Of a stretch of 54,209 nt of DNA, positions 42,190 through 50,319 are shown piece after piece; the stretch's first letter is position 1, and every line of letters starts with the position of its first letter. The notes beneath the pieces were generated by a model. The model was given only the letters and a program-made list of their open reading frames with translations. It had not been told where the DNA came from and searched no databases. The stretch is from Nocardia aobensis NBRC 100429 (lineage in GTDB: Bacteria; Actinomycetota; Actinomycetes; Mycobacteriales; Mycobacteriaceae), in the NCBI RefSeq assembly GCF_000308375.1, contig NZ_BAFQ01000290.1, positions 1-54,209 on the forward strand, in the 5' to 3' direction. The position numbers and the translations under genes are program-made.

Positions 42190-42219
42190 CCACAGCGAGT
42201 ACCGAACGAGTCCACAGCG
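42190..42219. promoter_or_regulatory. Tandem direct repeat, candidate OmpR-type binding site
   Basis: CCACAGCG occurs at 42190-42197 and again at 42212-42219, exactly 22 bases apart (two helical turns), between the response-regulator gene and the divergent DUF5666 gene. OmpR-family regulators bind such direct repeats on one face of DNA. Confidence 0.4.
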
Positions 42220-42256
42220 CAGACCCAGCTTCGCACCGCAGGGTTGACCGAGCAAC

Positions 42257-42286
42257 GCGATCGCGGCATCGACGGCCCGCGATCGC
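42257..42286 (+). other. Leader hairpin before the DUF5666 gene
   Basis: GCGATCGCGG (42257-42266) pairs perfectly with CCGCGATCGC (42277-42286), with a 10-base loop, ending 11 bases before the AAGGAG ribosome site. It is a likely mRNA 5' stabiliser or operator dyad. Confidence 0.45.
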
Positions 42287-42308
42287 CTTCGACGACAAGG
42301 AGCATGCG

Positions 42309-42992
42309 ATGACCGAGCCCACCCCACAGCCTCCGGCCGAGCCGGAACACACCTGGGGCGCACCGCAGACCCAGCCGGCCGCCACCTGGTCGACGAAGAA
42401 GTCGCTGGCCGCGGTCGGCATCGCCGCGGTGATCGCGGCGGCCGGAGGCGGCGTCGTCTACGCGGCCACCCATTCCGGCGGCAGTGAGCACGGCGGTCCG
42501 GGCGGCCCCGGGACCAGCTGGGGTGGTGGGCGCAATGCCTCGGGTCCCGGCGGTATGGGCATGACGGGCGCGAGCCTGCACGGCCAGTTCGTGATCTCCG
42601 ACGGCAACGGCGGCTACACCACCGAGATCACCCAGACGGGCACGGTGACCGCGGTCTCGGACACCTCGATCACCGCCAAGAGCGCCGACAACTTCAGCCA
42701 GACCTACACGATTTCCGGCAGCACCCAGCATTCGGACGTGAAAGTCGGTGACACCGTGCGCATTCAGGGCACGCAGGCGAATGGGACCGCGACCGCGACG
42801 GCGATCACGAGCGGCACCGAATCCGGTCGGACGGATGGCCGCACGGGACGGTCGAGCCGCTTCGGCGGAATGGCGCAGGGCGGCGATCCGGGGCAGAACG
42901 GTCCCGGTCCGGATGGTGCGGCGCCCGGACCGGGCGGCGGCCCCGGTATGGCCCCGCCGATGGACGGCGCTCCGAATCAGCCCAACGGCTGA
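42309..42992 (+). CDS. Membrane-anchored secreted DUF5666 protein
   Basis: 227 aa. Pro-rich cytosolic start, one membrane helix at 31-52 (SLAAVGIAAVIAAAGGGVVY), a Gly/Ser linker, then an OB-like DUF5666 domain (TGTVTAVSDTSITAKSADNF; VKVGDTVRIQGTQANGTATA), and a Gly/Pro/Gln-rich end (GGGPGMAPPMDGAPNQPNG). It lies outside the membrane. Divergent from the two-component operon and separated from it by repeats, so it is probably a target of that regulator. AAGGAG precedes ATG 42309. Confidence 0.85.
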   Translation: MTEPTPQPPAEPEHTWGAPQTQPAATWSTKKSLAAVGIAAVIAAAGGGVVYAATHSGGSEHGGPGGPGTSWGGGRNASGPGGMGMTGASLHGQFVISDGNGGYTTEITQTGTVTAVSDTSITAKSADNFSQTYTISGSTQHSDVKVGDTVRIQGTQANGTATATAITSGTESGRTDGRTGRSSRFGGMAQGGDPGQNGPGPDGAAPGPGGGPGMAPPMDGAPNQPNG

Positions 42993-43036
42993 TCGCACAC
43001 TCCGGCCGCCTGGCACACCTCTGGCAAACTGGGCGA

Positions 43037-43591
43037 ATGGACAGCGATGCGGTGATCGTGCCCATGGGTCTGGGGCATTTGCGGCAGGTATTGGATCTGG
43101 GGCACGAGGTGTTCGACACCGACGTCAAGCCTTACACGTCGTGGTCTTTGACGTCGGTGGCCGAGCACCTCGATTCGGCGGACAACGCCTGCTGGGTGGC
43201 CTTGGATTCGGATCGGGTGGTGGGATTCGTCCTCGGATCCATGGAATTCGAACTCCGGGACGACTGGGGATACCTCGAATGGGTCGCGGTGGCGCCGGAT
43301 ATGCAGGGGCGCGGACTGGCGCGGCGACTGGTGGATATCTGTTCGGAGGCGTTGTTCGCTCGGGGAGCCCGGCGCATCGTGACCGACGTGGAGCAGAGCA
43401 ACACCGCCTCGGCCACGTTGATGGCCCGCAGCGGATTCAGTCCGGCCGCCTCGGTCACCTTGTTCGTACGACCCAATCCCGCTGAGCCGGAACCGGATTC
43501 GGAGGCGCCGCTGCCACCGATCGCACCGGGCGCCAAACGAGCCCTGATCCGGCGCGGCCGCCTCGCGGGCGACAACCGCAGCCCGCACTGA
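43037..43591 (+). CDS. GNAT-family N-acetyltransferase
   Basis: 184 aa. Acetyl-CoA motif A: EWVAVAPDMQGRGLARRLVD (Q-x-x-G-x-G/A), preceded by GFVLGSMEFELRDDWGYL and followed by DVEQSNTASATLMARSGFSP. The tail, residues 145-184, is a Pro-rich extension. It could acetylate an amine on a protein, antibiotic or metabolite; no substrate marks are visible. Monocistronic. Confidence 0.88.
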   Translation: MDSDAVIVPMGLGHLRQVLDLGHEVFDTDVKPYTSWSLTSVAEHLDSADNACWVALDSDRVVGFVLGSMEFELRDDWGYLEWVAVAPDMQGRGLARRLVDICSEALFARGARRIVTDVEQSNTASATLMARSGFSPAASVTLFVRPNPAEPEPDSEAPLPPIAPGAKRALIRRGRLAGDNRSPH

Positions 43592-43618
43592 GCCACGCGA
43601 ACTCACCGCGGCCCGACG

Positions 43619-44074
43619 TTATCCAGTCCGTCCCTGCCGCATCGCCGGCGCCATGCCGAGAGCCCCGGCGCCGGATGCACGGCCATCGTCCGGCCCGCGG
43701 CCGACGCACACCGCCCGCACCAGGAAGTTGTTCAGGACCGGAATCAGCAGTTCCACCGGCGTCATGAGCACGTAGAACCAATTGGGTTCCCCGCTCACCG
43801 CCCATGCCAGGATCCGGGCGAGTCCGCCGGCGAAGAAGACGGCGCCGAGCGCGTTGATCGCCGGCCCGCGGCGCTCCACATCGCGCGCACACCACGCCAC
43901 GGCCAGGCCGTAGGCGCCGAACACGACCGCGTAGAAGCGCATATCGGAATCGACGGTGGCGTTCACCGGTCCGCCGCCGATGATGCTGGCGGTGCCGAAT
44001 AACAAGTGCGCCAGCGCGATCCCCGCACAGGCGAGCCCGAACACCAGTAGCCAGATCTGCAGCACTCGTCGCAT
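43619..44074 (-). CDS. DUF4345-type four-helix membrane protein
   Basis: 151 aa. Four helices: LQIWLLVFGLACAGIALAHL, FYAVVFGAYGLAVAWC, AINALGAVFFAGGLARILAW and FYVLMTPVELLIPVLNNF. The DMRFYAVVFGAYG and GGLARI patterns match DUF4345. Function unknown. It is divergent from a TetR gene 88 bases away whose region contains ACTT-N9-AAGT, so local repression is possible. Confidence 0.8.
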   Translation of the reverse strand: MRRVLQIWLLVFGLACAGIALAHLLFGTASIIGGGPVNATVDSDMRFYAVVFGAYGLAVAWCARDVERRGPAINALGAVFFAGGLARILAWAVSGEPNWFYVLMTPVELLIPVLNNFLVRAVCVGRGPDDGRASGAGALGMAPAMRQGRTG

Positions 44075-44162
44075 GCCGACCCCTATTAGACTTTTGTTGA
44101 ATAAGTTCCACGGTAGGCCGCTGCCCGGATTCGCGTCAACACCGCACGCCTACGATGAGCAG

Positions 44163-44765
44163 ATGCCGAGCCGACGCCGCCTCACTCCCGAGCAGCGCCG
44201 CGACGAATTGATGGACGTGGGCGCGCGATTGTTCGGCGAACGCTCCTACGACGAGGTCGCGATGGAGGACATCGCCACCCACGCCGGCGCCTCGCGCGCC
44301 CTGATGTACCACTACTTCCCCACCAAGGGGGAATTCTTCGCGGCCATCTGGAAACGAGCGCACGATCGACTGCTCGCCGAACTGCGCATCGATCCCGACG
44401 AGCCGGTTCGCACCGCCGTCTACCGGAGCCTGGTGGCGCATCTGGATTTCTACCGCGCCCACGTGCCGCTGGTTCTCATCGCCAACCGCACCGCTTCGGC
44501 GGCCGATCCGGCGGTACGCGGACCGGTGGTCGAGGACCTGAACGCCCTGTGCGAGCGTGTCCTCGACGCATGTGGCGCCACAGGGCACACGCGCGAGGTG
44601 GCCGCCGCGGCGCTGACCGGATGGATCGCCTTCATCCGCGAGGTAGCCGTCGAATGGCTTGCCCATCAGCGCATTTCGCGCGACGAAGTGCTGCGGATGT
44701 GCATGGCGACCTTGGACGCCACTGCGGGTGCACAGCTCGATCTGACCGCGCCGCCGCGACGCTGA
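44163..44765 (+). CDS. TetR-family regulator
   Basis: 200 aa. HTH: RDELMDVGARLFGERSYDEV, then MEDIATHAGASRALMYHYFP and TKGEFFAAIWKRA. The C-terminal half is of the TetR_C_33-like type (FYRAHVPLVLIANRTASAAD). It is convergent with the ABC-2 permease gene and divergent from DUF4345, its likely target. Confidence 0.9.
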   Translation: MPSRRRLTPEQRRDELMDVGARLFGERSYDEVAMEDIATHAGASRALMYHYFPTKGEFFAAIWKRAHDRLLAELRIDPDEPVRTAVYRSLVAHLDFYRAHVPLVLIANRTASAADPAVRGPVVEDLNALCERVLDACGATGHTREVAAAALTGWIAFIREVAVEWLAHQRISRDEVLRMCMATLDATAGAQLDLTAPPRR

Positions 44766-44796
44766 CGCGTTGGGGACCGGGCGAACCGTGGTCGCC

Positions 44797-45555
44797 TCAA
44801 CGCTGGGAGAGCCGATCGAATATCGCCCTGGCCGCGCCGAATCCGACTACCGCGAGGCCCGCACACCAGACGAGGGCCAATGCGGCGCTTCCGCCGATCC
44901 CGCTCGAATTCAGCAGGCCGCGCACGGTGTCGACCACGGGTGTGGCGGGTTGGTAGTCGGCGAAGCCGCGCAGCCAGCCGGGCATGGTGGAGGTCTGCAC
45001 GAACGCGCTGCTGATGTAGGGGATGAACATGATCGCGTAGGTCATCCCGCCGGCCGCTTCGGGATTCTTCGCCACCAGCCCGAGCGCGACCGCGATCCAG
45101 CAGATCGCCACCACGAACAGCACGATCATGGCCAGTGCGCCCAGCCAGCCCAGCGCGTCCGCGTGCGGGCGATAGCCGAGCAGTACGGCCACGGCCACCG
45201 CGATCGCGATGGCGGCGAGATTGCGCGCCACCCCCTCGCCGACATGCCCGGCAAGGATCGCCTGCCGGAACATCGGCAGCGTCCGGAACCGGTCGATACT
45301 GCCCCTGGTCATATCCGCCGAGACCGCGGTCGCGGTGATGGACGCACCGAAACCGGTGCACAACAACATGATTCCGGGCACCACGTAGTCGAGGTAGGAA
45401 CCGCCGACGTCGATCGCGCCGCCGAAGACATAGGTGAACAGCAGCATCACCAGGATCGGCATGAGCAGCGAGATGATCAGCGTGTCCGGACTGCGCAGGG
45501 TGTGCCGGGCGCACCGGCGGAACATCACCGTCGAATCCGCGGCGATCATCCTCAT
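44797..45555 (-). CDS. ABC-2-type transporter permease without a neighbouring ATPase
   Basis: 252 aa, six helices. SLLMPILVMLLFTYVFGGAI, GGSYLDYVVPGIMLLCTGFG, IDRFRTLPMFRQAILAGHVG and FIPYISSAFVQTSTMPGWLR are typical of ABC-2 exporters for drugs or glycolipids. Its ATG overlaps the GT1 stop (ATGA), so it is co-translated with the glycosyltransferase. No ABC ATPase lies within the window, and both flanking genes are accounted for; it must borrow one. Coupling to a glycosyltransferase suggests export of a glycosylated metabolite or lipid. Confidence 0.88.
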   Translation of the reverse strand: MRMIAADSTVMFRRCARHTLRSPDTLIISLLMPILVMLLFTYVFGGAIDVGGSYLDYVVPGIMLLCTGFGASITATAVSADMTRGSIDRFRTLPMFRQAILAGHVGEGVARNLAAIAIAVAVAVLLGYRPHADALGWLGALAMIVLFVVAICWIAVALGLVAKNPEAAGGMTYAIMFIPYISSAFVQTSTMPGWLRGFADYQPATPVVDTVRGLLNSSGIGGSAALALVWCAGLAVVGFGAARAIFDRLSQR

Positions 45556-46829
45556 CGGGCCGCCGCCTCGACGATATCGGCGGCATGGGCGGCGGCGCCC
45601 TCGGTCCGCAGGGTCGGGGCGAATTGCTCTGCGCGAATGCGGCGTTCGGGTTCCAGCAGCGCGGTCACGCCGCGAACGAGTCGTTCGGTGGTGAGATCGG
45701 TGAAACGCAGATGGGCGCCGAGTCCGAGCCGGTCCACCTGTCCGCCCCACATCGGCTGTTCGAACGACACCGAGCACACCAGTGTCGGCAGACCGGCGCG
45801 CAGACTCTCGAACAACGTGCCGATCCCACCGTGATGCACCGCGGCCGCGCAGTAGGGGAATACCAGGTCGTGGGCGAACGGGCCGACCACCTTCACCGTC
45901 GAATCACCCTGTGTGCGAGCGGTTTCCATACCGCTCCAGCCCGCACTCACCAATGCCCGTACGCCGAGCCGGCGCGACACCTCGCGCACCATGGCCAGTA
46001 CGGCGGCGGGATCGCTGATCGGCATACTGCCGAATCCGAAGAACACCGGCGCCTCCCCCGCGTGCACCCAGGACAGGATGTCGGTGTGGTCGTCGCCGAG
46101 TTCGCCGACCGCATGCCGGGTCTGCTGATCCAGCGTCAGGAAACCGGTGAACGGGCGCCGGCCGTCCCATTGCGCCGGTAGTCCGGGCACCAGCGCCGGA
46201 TCGTAGATCTGCACTTCGGGGACCCGCCGCCGCGCCAGCACCGCCGCGATACTCGCCCGCGACTTCGGCAGTCCGAGCATGGCACGTAGATCGTTCAGAT
46301 AGCGCATGAACATGATGCGCCGCAGATTCTCCGCCACCGCCCACGTCGCGCGATTCACCGGCGCGGGCGGCGCCCAGCTCGCCGGCAGCGCACCCGGGAA
46401 CGGATAGGCCCCGTTCGCCCGCGCCGGGAAGTAGTGCAGGCTCACCAGCGGCACATCCATCGCCTCGGCGACCGAGCAGGCCCGGTCCTCGGTGACGGTG
46501 CTCGCCACGATCAGGTCGGCGCCCGCGCACACCTCGACCACCTCGCGGTTCATCCGGTCGGCATAGTCGGCCATCTGCCGGGCGACCAGCTGCATCAGCC
46601 GCAGTGTATTACCCGCGGCGAGGGCCCGCTGCCCCTCCTCGGAGCTGTAGAGCTGCTGTACGTCAGGCCCGCAGGCACGCGCCGCGAGCCCCGCCGAGGT
46701 GGCGAAATCGACCAGATTCGGCGGCGCGCCCAGCACCACGTCGTGGCCGCGGCGCCGCAATTCCAGCCCCAGGGCCAGCACCGGTTGCACATCGCCGCGG
46801 GTGCCGGTCAGCGGAATGGCGATTCTCAT
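45552..46829 (-). CDS. GT1-family glycosyltransferase
   Basis: 425 aa, GT-B fold. N-terminal acceptor domain: RIAIPLTGTRGDVQPVLALG, then LRRRGHDVVLGAPPN. C-terminal nucleotide-sugar domain: FFGFGSMPISDPAA, HDLVFPYCAAAVHHGGIGTL (HHGG), and AGLPTLVCSVSFEQPMWGG. This is the family of antibiotic, sterol and glycopeptidolipid glycosyltransferases. It is divergent from the GT4-P450 fusion (65 bases between starts) and coupled to an ABC-2 permease, so a small glycosylated metabolite pathway is likely. Confidence 0.93.
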   Translation of the reverse strand: MRIAIPLTGTRGDVQPVLALGLELRRRGHDVVLGAPPNLVDFATSAGLAARACGPDVQQLYSSEEGQRALAAGNTLRLMQLVARQMADYADRMNREVVEVCAGADLIVASTVTEDRACSVAEAMDVPLVSLHYFPARANGAYPFPGALPASWAPPAPVNRATWAVAENLRRIMFMRYLNDLRAMLGLPKSRASIAAVLARRRVPEVQIYDPALVPGLPAQWDGRRPFTGFLTLDQQTRHAVGELGDDHTDILSWVHAGEAPVFFGFGSMPISDPAAVLAMVREVSRRLGVRALVSAGWSGMETARTQGDSTVKVVGPFAHDLVFPYCAAAVHHGGIGTLFESLRAGLPTLVCSVSFEQPMWGGQVDRLGLGAHLRFTDLTTERLVRGVTALLEPERRIRAEQFAPTLRTEGAAAHAADIVEAAAR

Positions 46830-46894
46830 GTCGAGTTATCTCCCCTTTTGCCGAGAGCGCAACACTTTCGGCCGAGAAACCCGATGGGGACACT

Positions 46895-49513
46895 ATGGGA
46901 TATCGAACAACCGGGCGCGTGGGTAACGTGCCGGGCGTGCACATCGCCATGTTCATGGACTATCACCCGGCGACGCTTGGCGGGGTGCAGACCGCGGTGG
47001 CGGCATTGCGCCACGGCCTCGAACGCGCCGGCCATCGGGTGACGCTGTTCGTGGCGCCACTGTCGGGCGCGGCGATGCCGCCGGACGCGGCATCCGACGA
47101 CGGGGTGGTCGAACTGGCTCCCCTGGCCGGCGCGGTGGTGAACGGCTTCCCGATGGTGTTGCCGACCGCGCGCAACGCCGCGCTGATCGATGCCGCCTTC
47201 GCCGCCCGCGGACCCGTCGATCTCGTCCACACCCACACCACCTACGGGGTGGCGATCGCGGGGATGAAAGCCGCACGGCGGCATCGCATTCCGCTGGTAC
47301 ACACCGCGCAGAGCCGTGACGACGCCTTCATCGAGCACACCGCCCCGGCGCCCTACCCCTCGGCGCTCGCGCTGCGAATCATGCACGGCCGCTTCGTCTC
47401 CCATCCCGCGCGGATGCCGCGGGGCACGCAGAGCCGGGCGGCCCGGCACGCATGGCACACCATCGTGGGCCAGGGGCAGGCCGCCGACCGGGTCATCGCA
47501 CCGACCCGCCATTTCGCGGATCTGCTGCTCGACCACGGCCTCACCCGGCCGATCCGGGTGGTCTCCAACGGCGTCGACGACGCACTGTTCGACGACCAGC
47601 GGCCCCCGGCCGCACGCGCCGTCGAAGGCCCGCTGCGGTTGATCTGGTGTGGGCGGCTCTCCGCGGAGAAGCGACTGCTCGAATCGATCGAGGCGGTGCG
47701 GCGCGTCCCGGACTGCACCCTCGACGTGTACGGGGAGGGCGAACTGTCCGCCCGCGCGGCCGCGGTGGTCGCCGAATACGGGCTCTCGGATCGAATCACG
47801 CTGCACGGCAGGGTTTCTCAGCAGCAGTGCCTCGACGCCATGGCCGCCGCGGACGTCCTGCTTTTTCCGTCGTGGGGTTTCGACACCCAGGGCATGGTGC
47901 TGCTCGAAGCGATCGCCACCGGCCTGCCCGTGCTCTATTGCGATCCGGACCTGGCCGAATCCGTTCCGGCGGGCGCCGGTCTGCGCGCCGGCGACGCCTC
48001 CTCCGCGTCCCTGGCGGAGGCGATCGGCGTGCTGGTGAACGACCGCGGCAGGCTGCTCGCGATGCGTGCCGAGATGACCCGGCATCGCGATTCGGTGCGA
48101 CAGTCCGGCCGCATCGACGCGATCGTCGAGGTCTATCGCCAGGCCCGGGCCGACATCGAGCCCGCCGCACAGCGACCGGTGCCGCAACGGCTGTCCGACG
48201 TGCCGACCGCGCCCGGCGCCCTGCCGCTGATCGGTCACAGTCTGCGCGCCCTGCGCGACGCACCGGGTTTCGTGACCTCGCTCGCCGAGCTCGGCCCGAT
48301 CGTGCGCATTCGATTCGGCCGCAAGACCGGCTATGTGCTGACCACGCCGGAGCTGGTGCGCGAGGTCGGCCTCGGCGACGCGGAATTGAATCGCGACGAT
48401 CTGCGGGAAGCGATCGCCGATGTGGCCGGCGGTTCGGTGAACGTGCTGCGCGGCGCCGAACACAAACTGCGCCGGCGCATGATCGCGCCCGCACTGCGGC
48501 AGAGCCGGCTCGCCGAATACACGGTCACCGCGGCCGAATTGGCCGACACCTGGTCGGCCGCACTGCCCGCCGGAGGCCGGGTCGACCTGATGGACGAGGC
48601 GCACGGCCTGATCCTCGACACCGTGTCCTCGACCCTGTTCACCGCCGAATTCAGCGAGGCGGTCCGGCACCGGATTCGCGACAACGTGCCGTGGCTGCTG
48701 AGCCAGGTCATTCTGCGCACGACCCTGCCACCTCAGATCCGCCGCCTGCGGGTGATCGCGAATCGGCGCTGGGAGCGCAAGGCGCGCCACCTGCGGGCCG
48801 CGATCGGCGCCGCGATCACCGAGTATCGCCGCCGCGACGAGGATTTCAACGATGTGGTGTCGGCGTTGATCCGCCATACCGATCCCGAGACCGGCGCGCG
48901 ACTGTCGGACGACCACATCATCGACGAGGCCATCCTGATGCTGGCCGGCGGAGTGGGGTCGATGGCCTCGCTCACCGGGTGGCTGTGGCACGAGGTGATG
49001 CGGCGTCCCGATATCGCCGAACGGGTGCGAGCCGAACTCGACGATGTGGTCGGCGCCGGACCGGTGCGCGCGGAACACATCGGCAAGCTCATATACCTGA
49101 AACAGGTTGTCTCGGAAACTCTTCGGTTCTGGGGACCGTGGATCAGCGCCGGGAACGCGTCCGGGCCGGTGACCGTCGGCGGACTCACCATTCCCGACGG
49201 CACCGCCATCATGTTCAGCCCCTATCTGGTCCAGCACGACCCGCGCCACTTCCCGAATCCCGAGGCCTTCGATCCCGACCGCTGGTCGCCCACCCGCACC
49301 GGCGAGATCGACAAGCAGGCGAACCTGTCCTTCGGTGTGGGTCGCCGGCGCTGCCTGGGCGACCACTTCGCGCTGCTGGAGATCACGCTCGCCTCGGCGG
49401 CGCTGCTGGCGCGGTGGCGGCCCGAGCCGGATCCGGCGTACGTCGTGCGGGCCTCGAACCGGGACTTCGTCCTCTCACCGTCGGCGATTCCGGTGACGCT
49501 GTACCGGCGCTAG
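46895..49513 (+). CDS. GT4 glycosyltransferase-cytochrome P450 fusion
   Basis: 872 aa in one frame. Residues 15-425: GT-B, GT4-type enzyme with MDYHPATLGGVQTAVAALRH, VDLVHTHTTYGVAIAGM, LIWCGRLSAEKRLLESIEAV, LHGRVSQQQCLDAMAAADVL and FDTQGMVLLEAIATGLPVLY. A short linker of about ten residues follows. Residues 435-872: P450 starting DVPTAPGALPLIGHSL, with helix I LMLAGGVGSMAS (683-), ExxR SETLRF (E741-R744), and heme loop FGVGRRRCLGDHFA (Cys820). The usual acid-alcohol pair of helix I (AGxET) is AGGVGS. Continuous coding and no internal ribosome site argue that this is one polypeptide. ATG 46895 was chosen; GTG 46937 is possible. Confidence 0.9.
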   Translation: MGYRTTGRVGNVPGVHIAMFMDYHPATLGGVQTAVAALRHGLERAGHRVTLFVAPLSGAAMPPDAASDDGVVELAPLAGAVVNGFPMVLPTARNAALIDAAFAARGPVDLVHTHTTYGVAIAGMKAARRHRIPLVHTAQSRDDAFIEHTAPAPYPSALALRIMHGRFVSHPARMPRGTQSRAARHAWHTIVGQGQAADRVIAPTRHFADLLLDHGLTRPIRVVSNGVDDALFDDQRPPAARAVEGPLRLIWCGRLSAEKRLLESIEAVRRVPDCTLDVYGEGELSARAAAVVAEYGLSDRITLHGRVSQQQCLDAMAAADVLLFPSWGFDTQGMVLLEAIATGLPVLYCDPDLAESVPAGAGLRAGDASSASLAEAIGVLVNDRGRLLAMRAEMTRHRDSVRQSGRIDAIVEVYRQARADIEPAAQRPVPQRLSDVPTAPGALPLIGHSLRALRDAPGFVTSLAELGPIVRIRFGRKTGYVLTTPELVREVGLGDAELNRDDLREAIADVAGGSVNVLRGAEHKLRRRMIAPALRQSRLAEYTVTAAELADTWSAALPAGGRVDLMDEAHGLILDTVSSTLFTAEFSEAVRHRIRDNVPWLLSQVILRTTLPPQIRRLRVIANRRWERKARHLRAAIGAAITEYRRRDEDFNDVVSALIRHTDPETGARLSDDHIIDEAILMLAGGVGSMASLTGWLWHEVMRRPDIAERVRAELDDVVGAGPVRAEHIGKLIYLKQVVSETLRFWGPWISAGNASGPVTVGGLTIPDGTAIMFSPYLVQHDPRHFPNPEAFDPDRWSPTRTGEIDKQANLSFGVGRRRCLGDHFALLEITLASAALLARWRPEPDPAYVVRASNRDFVLSPSAIPVTLYRR

Positions 49514-50022
49514 CGGCGGCGCAGCAGCACCCCGCGGATGAACGCCGCCTGCCCGGAATGCTGGATATCGTCGTCGACCACGCTGATCAGCCGCACGCCG
49601 AGGGTCACCGGCGGATCCCAGCGGGTGTCGACGATCCGGGGCAGGTCGGCGTCGGCGAGCGTGCGGACGTAGTCGACGGTGCGGTCGTGCACAGCGTCGT
49701 GATAGCCCAGCAGCAATTCGGCCGAGACACCGCCGAGGGCCGCCACCTCGTCCGGATCGTCGCCGTACCCGGTGGCCGACTCGTCGAAGGGCAGATCGAA
49801 GCGGCGCGACCAACCGGCCGTCGTCCACACCTGTTCGGTGCCGGCCACATCGGCGATGTGGTCGTCCTGCACGCGGGTCAGATGCCAGATCAGCCAGGCG
49901 ATGGAGTTGGCGCCCGGGTCCAGCCGCGCGGCCAGTTCCTCCTGGGTGAGCCCGGCGACCGCGCCGTGCACGTTCTCCTTGATCCGCCCGAAGGCGTCTG
50001 CCAGCAGATCGGTGCTCGTCAT
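49510..50022 (-). CDS. DinB/DUF664-fold protein
   Basis: 170 aa. Four-helix DinB-like bundle: LADAFGRIKENVHGAVAGLT, SIAWLIWHLTRVQDDHIADV (first metal His), YHDAVHDRTVDYVRTL, and DDDIQHSGQAAFIRG (late His). Mycothiol-dependent enzymes and DUF664 proteins of actinomycetes have this fold. The substrate is unknown. It is convergent with the GT4-P450 gene with a 4-base overlap. ATG 50022 has no good ribosome site; an in-frame ATG lies at 50040. Confidence 0.85.
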   Translation of the reverse strand: MTSTDLLADAFGRIKENVHGAVAGLTQEELAARLDPGANSIAWLIWHLTRVQDDHIADVAGTEQVWTTAGWSRRFDLPFDESATGYGDDPDEVAALGGVSAELLLGYHDAVHDRTVDYVRTLADADLPRIVDTRWDPPVTLGVRLISVVDDDIQHSGQAAFIRGVLLRRR

Positions 50023-50226
50023 GGTGGTATGCAAACACACCGCACCGACAGTTGGGTGGAACCGGTGTGATTATGCCCGCTCACAAGGTGTTTCACGGTG
50101 GTTCACCGGCCCGTCCCGCACCGGCGTGCCGAGAGTGGAAGACCGACAGAGAGTTCGGTACGTTCCTGCTACCCTGGTCGACAGTCCGGTTACGGATGTC
50201 CGGCCGGGCGGCTAACCAAGCCTCTT

Positions 50227-50260
50227 GTCCTACAACAGATGTGGGGTGACGCTGTAGGAC
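50227..50260. promoter_or_regulatory. 8-bp inverted repeat upstream of the P450 pair
   Basis: GTCCTACA (50227-50234) and TGTAGGAC (50253-50260) are perfect complements with an 18-base spacer, 60 bases before the TTG start of the first P450. The spacing suits a dimeric repressor; as RNA it would form a modest hairpin. The rest of the 297 bases between 50022 and 50320 shows no further gene. Confidence 0.45.
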
Positions 50261-50319
50261 CATACCGACAGCGGAATTCTTCGTCGCGCTCGACAGTTCA
50301 TTCTCTGGAGTCACATCTT

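Noticed and set aside
48140..48230. Frameshift or gene boundary between the GT4 and P450 parts
   Set aside because: The frame is continuous with high third-position GC, no stop, and no internal ribosome site, so it was called as a fusion.
46826..49366. 846-codon minus-strand frame over the GT4-P450 gene
   Set aside because: His/Gly/Arg/Val-rich antisense shadow; the plus-strand frame has complete GT4 and P450 motifs.
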